From the NCBI RefSeq assembly GCF_019264345.1, contig NZ_JAHVAO010000001.1, positions 1,240,001-1,304,000 of the forward strand: DNA of 64,000 bases. The letters are read 5' to 3'. The DNA comes from Marinobacter arenosus (GTDB lineage: Bacteria > Pseudomonadota > Gammaproteobacteria > Pseudomonadales > Oleiphilaceae). Position 1 is the first letter of the stretch; each line of letters starts with the position of its first letter. Below, piece by piece: positions 1-9,182 of this stretch. Position numbers and translations under genes: made by a program. The notes below the pieces were generated by a model, which did no database searches, was not told the origin of the DNA, and worked only from the letters and a program-made list of their open reading frames with translations.

Positions 1-563
1 GCGAAATTGGTGATGTCCGAGGGCACCACGGTTGCCTTGACGAAGTTCACCATGTGGATGGCGTCTTTCTGGTAGTCCAGCGTTGCCATACGCTTGCCGG
101 CCAGCTCGCCTGCGGTATCAATGCTGCGATCGTTGACGAAGAGGTAGCCCGCACCGGCAGGGACAATCCCCAACACCTCATACCCGTTCTCTTTCATCAG
201 CGGGGCGGCTTTGGGCTGCGCCAGCGTTGCCAGGAGGGTTTTCAGGTCATCGTAGGTGGGCAGCGCGCCCACCGCGCTGATGCTGCCGGTAAACCGGTTG
301 AACGGGCGGGTACGAAGGTCCGTAGCCGCAACGGCGTCGCATTGGCCGGCGTTGAAATCCCCAACGGCCACACCCTCATCGGTGTAGGGCTTGAGATTGA
401 AATCGACGCCGTGGGCTTTCATCTCCAGCGCGTAGTCCTTGACCATGTTGTAGAGATCGCCATTGGCGCCAATGACATCGAAGACGCACATGGATACGGT
501 CTGGGCCGACGCCAGCGGGGCGACAGCGGCCAGGGTCAATGCAGTAAGGGATTTGCGGATCAT
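1..563 (-). CDS. Putative periplasmic solute-binding protein (AdeT1/2-like), 3' end cut by window
   Basis: The reading frame starts at ATG 563 and runs off the window edge, leaving 187 residues of the N-terminal part. A GGAGG ribosome site sits 5 bases before the ATG. The protein opens with a signal peptide (MIRKSLTALTLAAVAPLASA, cleavage likely after ASA at residue 20), followed by a secreted domain with the pattern VSMCVFDVIGANGD and a later GYEVLGIVPAGAGY. This resembles putative solute-binding proteins annotated as AdeT1/2-like, which have a periplasmic binding-protein fold; the family match is from memory and the ligand is unknown. The lipoprotein gene at 623-1687 lies just upstream on the same strand, with 59 bases between them, so the two are probably co-transcribed. 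A membrane partner may lie beyond the window. Confidence 0.6.
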   Translation of the reverse strand, partial: MIRKSLTALTLAAVAPLASAQTVSMCVFDVIGANGDLYNMVKDYALEMKAHGVDFNLKPYTDEGVAVGDFNAGQCDAVAATDLRTRPFNRFTGSISAVGALPTYDDLKTLLATLAQPKAAPLMKENGYEVLGIVPAGAGYLFVNDRSIDTAGELAGKRMATLDYQKDAIHMVNFVKATVVPSDITNF

Positions 564-622
564 AACGACCTCCGGGTCATTTTTGTGTTTATCGGTGTTC
601 AGTCGGATTCTGACGGATAGCC

Positions 623-1687
623 CTAGAGCAGATCGTCCAGGCTCATGGTTTCGACGTTTTCAGTATTCCGCTCGGGGCTCATCTTGCCGAAGAAACTCTG
701 AGGTGTGCGGTAACCGTAATTGGCCGTCCAGTGCTTGTCGGAGGAAAACCGGATGACGCCGGCCGCGACATGGTCGACCAGGCGGTAGTCCTCCCAGACA
801 TCAATTCGCTCCTCGGCGTCAACGAATTCCGCAATCGTATCGGCCAGAACGTCGGGACGACCAAAGGTCTCGGCAGCCACCGCCTCGAGCGCCATGGATG
901 CGCGCATGCCAACTTTCACGCCCAGCTCGGAACTGTTGTCCAGAACCCGCCAGGGGTCGGGGGACAGCGCCGGGCGGGTATCCGGCAGGAGCAGCCAGAC
1001 CAGGGCGCGGATCGAGTTGGGCAACCCGCCCCACTTCTCGTTATCGAGGCAGGTGGCGGCACGCTCTGCCTGGGGGGCAATGTTGCGTGGAATACCGGCC
1101 ATGGCGCCGGAATTGGCGTCGTTCACGATGGCCTGCATGCCCGTCAGCAGCCCCAGCAGGAAGGTGAGCTCGTCCTGCTCGGTAAAGAGGAACGGACATT
1201 CCAGCGGCTCGGCAGCCGGATCAAACTCGTAAGCGGCCATGGCCCGGTTAAAGGCACGCAGTCGACGCTCGGCGGTCTTGGCATTGAGGCGCTTGGCCTC
1301 CTCACGAGCGTCCTTGGCGGCAGGCACGTTGCCTTCGAAGTCGGCCCTCAGGTACGCGAGTTCGGCTTCCCAGGCGCGGTATTCCATACAATTACCGGCT
1401 AGCAGCATCAGCAGCGAGCCAGTGCTGTCTGGCGCATCGGTCACGCGGGAAAAGGAGTACAGCAAGGGATCGATGCCCTCGCCGAGCGAACAGGCCATCT
1501 CGGGATCCGACATCTGCATGACATAAGGCGTCGCTTCTCCCTCGGAATAATTGGAAAGAACGACACCGGTGGTGGTGTAGATCGGGTTGGCGGAACAGCC
1601 GGCCAGGACAGCGACGGCTGTCAACATGAGCAGTTTCAGACGTACGGCCGGAGTGCGACCGGCGAGGGTTACCAGAGAGGAGATCAT
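623..1687 (-). CDS. Uncharacterised lipoprotein, partner of the solute-binding protein
   Basis: This 354-residue protein begins with a basic and hydrophobic stretch ending in a lipobox (VLAGC, Cys31), so it should be a lipoprotein facing the periplasm. The rest is soluble, largely helical and contains few recognisable motifs. I do not recognise the family. It precedes the solute-binding protein gene on the same strand, and the pair looks like one operon, which suggests an accessory role in uptake or envelope function. An AGGG ribosome site 8 bases before ATG 1687 lies inside a GTAAACAGGG string that recurs twice near atuR/atuA. A start further inside is possible because the signal peptide n-region is unusually long (about 18 residues). 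Confidence 0.55.
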   Translation of the reverse strand: MISSLVTLAGRTPAVRLKLLMLTAVAVLAGCSANPIYTTTGVVLSNYSEGEATPYVMQMSDPEMACSLGEGIDPLLYSFSRVTDAPDSTGSLLMLLAGNCMEYRAWEAELAYLRADFEGNVPAAKDAREEAKRLNAKTAERRLRAFNRAMAAYEFDPAAEPLECPFLFTEQDELTFLLGLLTGMQAIVNDANSGAMAGIPRNIAPQAERAATCLDNEKWGGLPNSIRALVWLLLPDTRPALSPDPWRVLDNSSELGVKVGMRASMALEAVAAETFGRPDVLADTIAEFVDAEERIDVWEDYRLVDHVAAGVIRFSSDKHWTANYGYRTPQSFFGKMSPERNTENVETMSLDDLL

Positions 1688-2024
1688 AATTCGCCCTGTT
1701 TACATTGTTTTTATAAGTTCGGGATGCCAGAGCCGGTGTTTTACCATGGAGTCACAGGCCCGTACCGTGACCCGAAACCCGATCTGACTCGCCGCTTCTC
1801 TTCATCAACGGGGCAAGAATGCGTGGAAAACTGTTCGACAAAAATGGCTGGATTGCCAACCGGGACATGCCGATCAGGCCAATGGCCCGCAATGAAAGTT
1901 ACATAACGGAGAAAATTTCTAGTTAAAACAGAGGCTTTTGATTCAGAGCGATTCTGGAACCCGCGTACCATTCCTGCCAATCAAGCCAACAAGGCCTCGA
2001 TTTTGGAAAGCCCGATGGACGGAG
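1688..2024. other. Intergenic stretch without a convincing gene
   Basis: This gap separates the lipoprotein start from the end of the TetR gene. An open frame on the minus strand (1741-1980, 79 codons) has no good ribosome site and its composition is unlike neighbouring proteins, so I do not call it. The end next to the lipoprotein carries the string TTTACATTGTTT (from 1700), which also occurs near 39250. I see no terminator with a T-run. Confidence 0.5.
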
Positions 2025-2651
2025 TCACGCCGCGGACGTCGCCAGCCCCATCATTGCCATCACCTCATCGGTGAGCCCGTCGAGCGTTAGCCCACCGCGA
2101 CTGGGCTTGTACCAGGTGACCGTCCAGCTAAGCGCGCCCGTCAGCATCCGACGCACCACAAACGGATCCGCCTGCAATCGGCCCTCATGCTTCAGGGCGG
2201 ACAGCGCATCAAGCCACAGCGTCTCGTAGATATCCCGCAGCTCCAGCACCTCCGCCTGAGATTCCTCGGAGAGGCTGCGCCACTCGAACACCAACACCGC
2301 CATGGCTTCACCGGTCTGGCCGTTTACCGACTCCAGCTCGGCCCGGACCAACGCCCGCAATTTCTCCTGACTCGACTCGGCGGCATCGACGGCCGCCTGC
2401 ATCAGCGCCGTGTTCAGACGAATGGTTTCCACCATGACCGCCTTGAGGATTTCCTCCTTGGTGCGGAAATGGTGAAACAGGCTGCCGGACTGGATCCCCA
2501 CGGCCGCGGCCAGGTCCCTCACCGTGGTGCGCTCATACCCTTTGTCCCGGAACAGACGAGCCGCCTCTTTCAGCAATCGGCCGCGGGCGCCATTAGGGTC
2601 AGAGACGAGGTTATCAGCGATCAGGGCTTGGAGAATTTCAGATTGGCTCAC
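2025..2651 (-). CDS. atuR: TetR-family repressor, likely AtuR
   Basis: The protein is a TetR-family regulator with an N-terminal helix-turn-helix (about residues 44-63 counted from GTG 2651: TTVRDLAAAVGIQSGSLFHH) and a helical ligand-binding C-terminal domain. The frame is open to a TTG at 2681, but GTG 2651 has a GGAAA ribosome site at 5 to 6 bases and gives a normal 208-residue TetR protein, so I chose it. It is divergent from atuA. In P. aeruginosa AtuR represses the atu genes and binds inverted repeats in the atuR-atuA gap; the position and family here match. Assignment to AtuR is by context. The inducer is presumably a terpenoid acid or CoA intermediate. Confidence 0.8.
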   Translation of the reverse strand: MSQSEILQALIADNLVSDPNGARGRLLKEAARLFRDKGYERTTVRDLAAAVGIQSGSLFHHFRTKEEILKAVMVETIRLNTALMQAAVDAAESSQEKLRALVRAELESVNGQTGEAMAVLVFEWRSLSEESQAEVLELRDIYETLWLDALSALKHEGRLQADPFVVRRMLTGALSWTVTWYKPSRGGLTLDGLTDEVMAMMGLATSAA

Positions 2652-2699
2652 AGCGGATTTCCAGCAGTCGAAACAGGCCAATAATTCTACCTGACATTT

Positions 2700-2800
2700 C
2701 CCTGTTTACAAACCAAGCGCTTGCTTGGTATTGTCGAATTCATCATTGGACAACCCCGCCGACCTTTTGCCGCCAGCACGGTCGGCCAACGTAAACAGGG
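2700..2800. repeat. Spaced 10-bp inverted repeat in the atuR-atuA gap
   Basis: CCCTGTTTAC at 2700-2709 is the exact reverse complement of GTAAACAGGG at 2791-2800. The arms flank the candidate operator. The right arm supplies the AGGG ribosome site of atuA. The same ten bases occur a third time at 1694-1703 (CCCTGTTTAC), again as the ribosome site of the minus-strand lipoprotein gene. Function is unknown. Confidence 0.4.
2712..2729. promoter_or_regulatory. Candidate AtuR operator
   Basis: A perfect 7-bp inverted repeat, ACCAAGC-N4-GCTTGGT, lies in the gap between the divergent TetR gene and atuA. Size and symmetry fit a TetR-family operator. AtuR of P. aeruginosa is reported to bind two inverted repeats in the equivalent gap; I see only one perfect copy here, so identity with that site is inferred. 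Confidence 0.6.
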
Positions 2801-2809
2801 CACGTAACG

Positions 2810-4627
2810 ATGGCAGATTCTGAAAAGCGTACGAAGCCAATCCGCATCGGCTGCTCCGCCGCGTTCTGGGGCGACACCGAGACCGCTGCGGCGCAACTGG
2901 TTCACAAGGGCAACCTTGATTACCTGGTGGCGGACTATCTCGCCGAGATCACCATGTCGATCATGGCCGGTCAGAAGATGAAGGATCCCTCCCAGGGGTA
3001 TGCCCGGGATTTCGTACAGACGGTCATGGGGCCCCTGCTGGGCGACATTCGCGACCAGGGAATTCGCGTGCTGGCCAATGCCGGCGGCGTCAATCCGGTG
3101 GCTTGCCGGGATGCGCTTCAGGCCCTCTGTGAAAAGGCCGGTGTGGATCTGAACATTGCGTTGGTGCTGGGGGATGACCTGCTACCCAGGAAGAAAAACC
3201 TGGGTGAGGCCGGGATAACCGAGATGACCACCGGACAACCCATGCCACCGATGATGGTCAGCCTGAACGCCTACCTCGGCGCGCCGGGACTGGTCGCGGC
3301 ACTGGAACAGGGTGCAGACATCGTCATCACCGGCCGGATCGCCGACAGCGCATTGGTGCTCGCCCCGCTGGTGCATGAGTTTGGCTGGGACTGGACCGAC
3401 TACGACAAGCTCGCCCAGGGCAGTCTCGCCGGACACCTTCTTGAGTGTGGCGCCCAGGCCACGGGCGGCAATTTTACCGACTGGGAAGAGGTTGCCGACG
3501 GCTACGCTGACATGGGCTTTCCAATTGCCGAAGTGCAAGCCGACGGCGACTTCGTCATCACCAAGCCTGACGGCACCGGCGGGCAGGTGACCCGGGGCAC
3601 GGTCGCTGAACAGCTGGTGTATGAGATCGGCGACCCTCGGGCCTACCTGCTCCCGGACGTGGCCTGTGACTTTACCGACGTCATCCTGGAAGAATCCGGC
3701 CCGGACCGGGTGTCCGTGCGCGGCGCCCGCGGGATGCCTCCCACCGACAGCTACAAGGTGTCGGGCACCTGGCCCGATGGGTTCAAATGCACAGTGACGT
3801 TCCTGTTGGCCGGCATCAATGCCCGCGCCAAGGCCCAATCCGTGGCTGAGGCCATCCTCGCGAAAACCTCACGCCTGTTCCGTGAGCGGGATCTGCCAGA
3901 CTATTCGGAAACCAGTATCGAACTGCTGGGCACCGAGACCACCTACGGTGCCCACGGTCACGCCGCCGACTGCCGGGAGGTCGTGGTCAAGATCAGTACG
4001 GCTCACCCCAAGAAGGAAGCGCTGGTGCTGTTCTCCCGGGAAATCGCCCAGGCCGCCACGGGCATGGCACCGGGAATCACCGGCATTGTAGGTGGGCGCC
4101 CCACCGTCTGGCCAAAAATCCGCCTCTACTCCTGCCTGGTCCCGAAAACGGAAGTGACGGTCACCGTGGACCTGGGCGGCGACCAAAAGCCAGTACGGAT
4201 CGCCACTGAAGGCGGCTTCGACGGAAGCAGCCTGCCTGCCGAACCCGAGGACCGGAGGGCGCCGGAGGCCGACACCACCGTGCCGCTGATTGAACTGGCC
4301 TGGGCCCGGAGTGGCGACAAGGGCGATCACAGCAACATCGGGGTCATCGCCCGTCATCCGGATTTCGTGCCCTTCATCGAGGCCGCCCTGACCGAAGGCG
4401 CCGTGGCGGAGTGGATGAGCCACACCCTCAACCCGGAAACCGGCAAGGTCACCCGCTGGGCGCTGCCGGGTCTGCATGCCTTTAACTTCCTGCTGGAACA
4501 CAGCCTCGGCGGCGGCGGTGTTGCCAGCCTCCGTATCGACCCCCAGGGCAAGGCATTCGCCCAGCAACTTCTCGAATTCCCTGTGCCCGTCAATCGGGCC
4601 GTTCTGGAGCAAGGATCCCGTTCATGA
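2810..4627 (+). CDS. atuA: Acyclic terpene utilisation protein AtuA
   Basis: This 605-residue protein matches the AtuA family (DUF1446): an N-terminal domain beginning [14 protein letters not shown], the [18 protein letters not shown] segment, and a separate C-terminal ferredoxin-like domain starting near [19 protein letters not shown]. AtuA is needed for citronellol and geraniol degradation in Pseudomonas, but its reaction is not settled. It is the first gene of the cluster, starts at ATG 2810 behind AGGG, and its stop overlaps the atuB start (ATGA at 4624-4627), so the two are translationally coupled. Expression is presumably controlled by the divergent TetR protein through the operator at 2712-2729. 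Confidence 0.93.
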   Translation: MADSEKRTKPIRIGCSAAFWGDTETAAAQLVHKGNLDYLVADYLAEITMSIMAGQKMKDPSQGYARDFVQTVMGPLLGDIRDQGIRVLANAGGVNPVACRDALQALCEKAGVDLNIALVLGDDLLPRKKNLGEAGITEMTTGQPMPPMMVSLNAYLGAPGLVAALEQGADIVITGRIADSALVLAPLVHEFGWDWTDYDKLAQGSLAGHLLECGAQATGGNFTDWEEVADGYADMGFPIAEVQADGDFVITKPDGTGGQVTRGTVAEQLVYEIGDPRAYLLPDVACDFTDVILEESGPDRVSVRGARGMPPTDSYKVSGTWPDGFKCTVTFLLAGINARAKAQSVAEAILAKTSRLFRERDLPDYSETSIELLGTETTYGAHGHAADCREVVVKISTAHPKKEALVLFSREIAQAATGMAPGITGIVGGRPTVWPKIRLYSCLVPKTEVTVTVDLGGDQKPVRIATEGGFDGSSLPAEPEDRRAPEADTTVPLIELAWARSGDKGDHSNIGVIARHPDFVPFIEAALTEGAVAEWMSHTLNPETGKVTRWALPGLHAFNFLLEHSLGGGGVASLRIDPQGKAFAQQLLEFPVPVNRAVLEQGSRS

Positions 4628-5490
4628 GCTACCAATCCATCTTTCATCCCGACCTGTTCAAGGACCAGACCTTCATCGTGACCGGTGGCGGCTCGGGCAT
4701 TGGCCGCTGCACCGCCCATGAGCTCGCCGCCCTCGGCGCCCGGGTCGCCCTGGTGGGCCGCAAGGCGGAAAAGGTCGAGAAGGTGAAAGCCGAAATCATC
4801 GAAGACGGTGGCATGGCCACTGCCCACGTCTGCGATATCCGGGAAGAGGACTCGGTCAAAGCCACGGTGACGGCCATTCTGGAAGAACACGGCGGGCTCA
4901 ATGGCCTCGTTAACAATGCCGGAGGTCAGTTTCCCTCGCCGCTGACCGGCATTAACCAGAAGGGGTGGGAAACCGTGGTCCGGACCAACCTGACCGGGGG
5001 ATTCCTGATGGCGAGGGAAGCTTATACCCAGGCGCTGTCGAAAACCGGTGGCGCCATCGTCAACATCGTCGCGGACATGTGGGGCGGCATGCCCGGCATG
5101 GGTCACTCTGGCGCTGCCCGGGCCGGAATGGTGAATTTCACCCAGACCGCGGCGGTGGAATGGGGAACTTCCGGCGTGCGGGTCAATGCCGTGGCACCGG
5201 GCTGGATCGCCTCAAGTGGCATGGACAACTACCCGGAGCATATGAAGCAGTGGATCCGCAGCCTCGGCGACAACGTGCCCATCAAGCGCATGGGTACCGA
5301 ATCGGAAGTCAGCGCCGCGATCTGCTTCCTGCTGAGCCCGGGCGCGGCCTTTATCAGTGGTGATTGCCTGCGTATCGATGGTGGCGCCTCCCAGGGTGGC
5401 CGGGTCTGGCCGTTGCCCAAAGCCAAGAACAACGAACCCTTCAACGGCTTCCACCGGGCCACGACCCCGAACGTGCTCAGCGAGGATTGA
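4624..5490 (+). CDS. atuB: Short-chain dehydrogenase/reductase AtuB
   Basis: A 288-residue Rossmann-fold SDR with the cofactor motif TGGGSGIG (residues 20-27) and NNAG (97-100). The usual catalytic YxxxK is absent: the aligned segment reads HSGAARAG (161-168). From memory this string is also found in peroxisomal trans-2-enoyl-CoA reductases (PECR), so AtuB may act on a CoA thioester rather than on an alcohol. It overlaps atuA by 4 bases and precedes atuC by 10 bases. In Pseudomonas AtuB is placed in the acyclic terpene pathway without a firm reaction. Confidence 0.9.
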   Translation: MSYQSIFHPDLFKDQTFIVTGGGSGIGRCTAHELAALGARVALVGRKAEKVEKVKAEIIEDGGMATAHVCDIREEDSVKATVTAILEEHGGLNGLVNNAGGQFPSPLTGINQKGWETVVRTNLTGGFLMAREAYTQALSKTGGAIVNIVADMWGGMPGMGHSGAARAGMVNFTQTAAVEWGTSGVRVNAVAPGWIASSGMDNYPEHMKQWIRSLGDNVPIKRMGTESEVSAAICFLLSPGAAFISGDCLRIDGGASQGGRVWPLPKAKNNEPFNGFHRATTPNVLSED

Positions 5491-5500
5491 GGAGAACGCC

Positions 5501-7117
5501 ATGCAAGTACTGGAAACCCGTGTCGATCCCCGGTCCGAGGAGTTTCAGGCCAACACCGATGCCATGGACGCCCATATCCGGTCCTTCCGGGAGGTGGAAC
5601 AGAAAGTCCTGGACCTGGCGGAGGCGGCCCGGGAGAAATTCACCAAGCGTGGGAAACTGCTCCCGCGGGACCGAATCAATCGCCTGCTGGATCGGGGCAC
5701 GCCGTTCCTGGAACTCTGTTCCCTCGCCGGCTACAAGATGCACGACGACAAGGACGGCAGCCTGTCCGGCGGTGGCATTATCGCCGGCATCGGCACGGTC
5801 AGCGGCATCCGCTGCCTGGTAGTCGCCAGCAACAGTGCCATCAAGGGCGGCACCATTACCCCGGCCGGTCTGGACAAAACCTTGCGCCTGCAGCAGATCG
5901 CCATGGAAAACAAGCTTCCGGTGGTCTCGCTCTCCGAGAGCGGCGGCGCCAACCTGAACTACGCCACGGACATCTTCGTCCAGGGTGCCCGCGGCTTTGC
6001 CAACCAGGCACGCATGTCCGCCGCCGGCATTCCCCAGATCACCGTGGTGCACGGCAACGCCACCGCCGGCGGCGCCTACCAGCCCGGGTTGTCCGATTAC
6101 GTGGTGGCCGTGCGCGGCAAGGCCAAAATGTTCCTGGCCGGACCACCCCTGCTGAAAGCCGCCACCGGGGAGGTGGCGACCGACGAGGAACTCGGTGGCG
6201 CCGAGATGCACGCCCAGGTGGCCGGTACCGCGGAGTACCTGGCCGAGGACGATGCCGACGGCATCCGCCAGGCCCGCAACATCCTGGAAGCCCTTTCCTG
6301 GAACGAACAGCTGCCCCCGCAACGGGAACTGAGCTGGGACGAACCGCTCTATCCCGCCGAAGAGCTGCTGGGTGTCATCCCCTCCGATTCCAAGAAGCCC
6401 TATGACGTCCGGGAAATCCTGGCCCGCATCGCCGACGGCTCGAAGTTCATGGACTTCAAAAACGAATTCGATGACCAGACCGTGTGCGGCACCATCCGCA
6501 TTGAGGGCCATTCCGTCGGCATCATCGGCAACAATGGCCCGATCACCCCGGCCGGCAGCGCCAAAGCGGCCCAGTTCATCCAGCTCTGCGACCAGGCCGG
6601 TACGCCCTTGCTGTTCCTGCACAACACCACCGGCTTCATGGTCGGCACCCACTCGGAACAAAACGGCATCATCAAACACGGCTCCAAAATGATCCAGGCC
6701 GTCGCCAACTGCCGGGTCCCCAAGGTCGCAATCGTGATCGGCGGCTCCTATGGTGCAGGTAACTACGCCATGTGTGGCCGGGGCCTGGACCCGAGATTCA
6801 TTTTCGCCTGGCCCAACAGCCGCACCGCGGTCATGGGCCCCGCCCAGGCCGGCAAGGTCATGCGCATTGTGGCGGAGGACAAACAGCGCCGTAGCGGCAT
6901 CGAGCCGGATCCGAAAACCCTCGACTTCCTGGAACAGGCCACGGCCAAGAAACTGGAAGACGGCTCTACCGCCCTGTTCGGCACAGCACGCCTGTGGGAC
7001 GACGGCCTGATCGATCCGCGGGACACCCGCCGGGTTCTGGCGCTGGTGTTCTCGGTATGCCGAGAAGCCGAGGCCCGACCTCTGCGCCCCAATTCCTTCG
7101 GCGTCGCACGCCTTTGA
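5501..7117 (+). CDS. atuC: Geranyl-CoA carboxylase beta subunit (carboxyltransferase)
   Basis: The 538-residue protein is a biotin-dependent carboxyltransferase of the propionyl/methylcrotonyl-CoA carboxylase beta family, with N- and C-terminal crotonase-like domains (for example SESGGANLNYATD and GSYGAGNYAMCGRG). It transfers carboxyl from biotin on AtuF to cis-geranyl-CoA, giving isohexenyl-glutaconyl-CoA. The frame is open upstream to 5357, but ATG 5501 has a GGAG site ten bases upstream and starts just after the atuB stop, so I chose it. Geranyl versus methylcrotonyl specificity is assigned from the atu gene context, not from a specificity residue. Confidence 0.92.
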   Translation: MQVLETRVDPRSEEFQANTDAMDAHIRSFREVEQKVLDLAEAAREKFTKRGKLLPRDRINRLLDRGTPFLELCSLAGYKMHDDKDGSLSGGGIIAGIGTVSGIRCLVVASNSAIKGGTITPAGLDKTLRLQQIAMENKLPVVSLSESGGANLNYATDIFVQGARGFANQARMSAAGIPQITVVHGNATAGGAYQPGLSDYVVAVRGKAKMFLAGPPLLKAATGEVATDEELGGAEMHAQVAGTAEYLAEDDADGIRQARNILEALSWNEQLPPQRELSWDEPLYPAEELLGVIPSDSKKPYDVREILARIADGSKFMDFKNEFDDQTVCGTIRIEGHSVGIIGNNGPITPAGSAKAAQFIQLCDQAGTPLLFLHNTTGFMVGTHSEQNGIIKHGSKMIQAVANCRVPKVAIVIGGSYGAGNYAMCGRGLDPRFIFAWPNSRTAVMGPAQAGKVMRIVAEDKQRRSGIEPDPKTLDFLEQATAKKLEDGSTALFGTARLWDDGLIDPRDTRRVLALVFSVCREAEARPLRPNSFGVARL

Positions 7118-7174
7118 CACTCAACAAGTTCCGGTGCGACTGACGACCCAATTTCCGACAAGGAGAACAACACG

Positions 7175-8335
7175 GTGAAATTTACAGCTGAACACGAAGC
7201 CCTCAGAAAAACCGTCCGGGATTTTGTGGAGAAAGAGATCAATCCCCACTGCGACGAGTGGGAAGAAGCCGGCGAGTTTCCCATCCATGAAGTATTCAAG
7301 AAACTGGGGGCGCTTGGCATCCTCGGCATCCAGAAGCCGGAAGAATATGGCGGCATGGGCCTGGACTACAGCTACAACCTGGTTGCCGCTGAAGAGTTGG
7401 GGCTGGCCCACTGCGGCGGCGTTCCCCTGGCGGTAGGCGTGCAGACCGACATGTGCACCCCGGCCATTGCCCGCTTCGGTTCCGACGAGCTGAAACGCAC
7501 CTTCCTCGCACCCGCCATTGCCGGTGAGATGGTCGGCTGCATTGGCGTCAGTGAAGTGGGCGCGGGCTCCGACGTCGCGGGCATGAAGACCACCGCCCGC
7601 CCGGACGGTGACGACTACGTGATCAACGGCTCCAAGATGTGGATCACCAACAGCCCGAAGGCCGACTTCATCTGCCTGCTTGCCAACACCAGCGACGACA
7701 AACCCCACAAGAACAAGTCACTGATCGTGGTGCCCATGAATTCCCCGGGCATCTCCTTCAGTCCCCACCTGAACAAACTCGGCATGCGGTCATCGGAAAC
7801 CGCCCAGATCTTCTTTGACGACGTTCGTGTGCCCCAGCGTTACCGCATCGGCGCCGAAGGCACCGGCTTCATGATGCAGATGCTGCAGTTCCAGGAAGAG
7901 CGCATGTGGGGCGCCGCCAACGTCATCAAGGCACTGGAGAACTGCATCGACCAGACGATCGCCTACTGCCGTGAGCGCAAGACCTTTGGCCAGCCACTGA
8001 TCGACAACCAGGTCATCCACTTCCGCCTGGCCGAACTGCAAACCGAAGTGGAAGCCCTGCGCGCCCTCACCTATCAGGCCTGCGAGCTGCACATCGAAGG
8101 TAAGGACGTTACCAAACTGGCCTCCATGGCCAAACTCAAGGCCGGGCGTCTGGGCCGTGAGGTTACGGACAGCTGCCTGCAGTACTGGGGCGGCATGGGC
8201 TACATGTGGGATAACCCGCTGTCACGGGCTTTCCGGGATGTTCGCCTGGTCTCCATCGGCGGCGGCGCCGATGAAATCATGCTGGGCATCATCTGCAAGA
8301 TGATGGGCACCCTGCCTGGCAAGAAACGCGACTAA
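7175..8335 (+). CDS. atuD: Citronellyl-CoA dehydrogenase AtuD
   Basis: A 386-residue FAD-dependent acyl-CoA dehydrogenase. Family signatures visible are GCIGVSEVGAGSDVAG, YVINGSKMWITN and, near the end, YWGGMGYMWDNPLSR. In the atu pathway it oxidises citronellyl-CoA to cis-geranyl-CoA, passing electrons to ETF. The start is GTG 7175, with AGGAG at 7161-7165. It follows atuC after 57 bases and precedes atuE closely, so it is part of the same operon. Confidence 0.92.
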   Translation: MKFTAEHEALRKTVRDFVEKEINPHCDEWEEAGEFPIHEVFKKLGALGILGIQKPEEYGGMGLDYSYNLVAAEELGLAHCGGVPLAVGVQTDMCTPAIARFGSDELKRTFLAPAIAGEMVGCIGVSEVGAGSDVAGMKTTARPDGDDYVINGSKMWITNSPKADFICLLANTSDDKPHKNKSLIVVPMNSPGISFSPHLNKLGMRSSETAQIFFDDVRVPQRYRIGAEGTGFMMQMLQFQEERMWGAANVIKALENCIDQTIAYCRERKTFGQPLIDNQVIHFRLAELQTEVEALRALTYQACELHIEGKDVTKLASMAKLKAGRLGREVTDSCLQYWGGMGYMWDNPLSRAFRDVRLVSIGGGADEIMLGIICKMMGTLPGKKRD

Positions 8336-8356
8336 CACGGCATGGAGTCGTCTGAG

Positions 8357-9178
8357 ATGGAATCCTTACCTCATTGCGAAACACTGCTGCTGGAGAAACA
8401 GGGCCCGACCCTGTTCATCACCATCAATCGGCCGGAGGTGCGAAACGCCATGAGCCTGCAGATGGTCGCCGAGCTATCGACGGTTTTCTCGCAGATCGAA
8501 TCCGACCTGCACATCCGGGCCGTGGTCATCCGGGGTGCCGGCGGACACTTCTGCGCCGGCGGCGATATCAAGGACATGGCCGGCGCCCGGGGCCAGCAAG
8601 CGGCCGAGGGCGAAGCCGATCCGTTCTACCGACTGAACCGAGCCTTCGGTCAGATGATCCAGCAGGTCAACGAATCCTCCAAGGTCGTGATCGCGGTGAC
8701 CGAAGGTGCCGTGATGGGTGGCGGCTTCGGACTCGCCTGCGTGTCCGACGTAGCCATCGCCGGCCCGACGGCAAAGTTCGGCATGCCGGAAACCTCACTG
8801 GGCGTCATTCCAGCCCAGATTGCCCCGTTCGTGGTCGAACGGATCGGTCTGACCCAGGCCCGTCGCCTCGCTTTGCTCGGGCTGCGGATTGGCGCGGACG
8901 AAGCCTGCGATCTGGGGATTGTCCACCAGGCGGCCACCTCCGATCAGGAACTTGAAGAGATGGTTGCCCACGCCCTGGAACGGGTTCGTCAGTGCGCGCC
9001 GGTCGCCACCGCCGAAACCAAGGCACTGCTCCACCGGGTGGGCCATGAGGCCATGAGTGGCCTGCTCGACAGCGCGGCCGAGAAGTTCGCCGAAGCCATC
9101 CGGGGCAGCGAAGGCGCGGAAGGCACCATGGCCTTCATGCAGAAGCGTCCACCGGCCTGGGCAGGTGACTCCGAATGA
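8357..9178 (+). CDS. atuE: Isohexenylglutaconyl-CoA hydratase AtuE
   Basis: A crotonase-fold protein of 273 residues with the two oxyanion-hole segments of the family (GHFCAGGDIKDM and GAVMGGGFGLACVSD). In the atu pathway it hydrates isohexenyl-glutaconyl-CoA to the hydroxy-isohexenylglutaryl-CoA. Two in-frame ATGs exist: 8342 has no ribosome site, while 8357 has GGAG nine bases before it, so I use 8357. A 151-bp gap holding structured repeat copy 1 separates it from atuF. Confidence 0.9.
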   Translation: MESLPHCETLLLEKQGPTLFITINRPEVRNAMSLQMVAELSTVFSQIESDLHIRAVVIRGAGGHFCAGGDIKDMAGARGQQAAEGEADPFYRLNRAFGQMIQQVNESSKVVIAVTEGAVMGGGFGLACVSDVAIAGPTAKFGMPETSLGVIPAQIAPFVVERIGLTQARRLALLGLRIGADEACDLGIVHQAATSDQELEEMVAHALERVRQCAPVATAETKALLHRVGHEAMSGLLDSAAEKFAEAIRGSEGAEGTMAFMQKRPPAWAGDSE

Positions 9179-9182
9179 TCGC

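Noticed and set aside
1741..1980. 79-codon frame in the gap before the TetR gene
   Set aside because: It has no ribosome site and no protein-like pattern.
5477..7120. Minus-strand frame of 547 codons
   Set aside because: It is antisense to atuC, whose carboxyltransferase motifs are certain.
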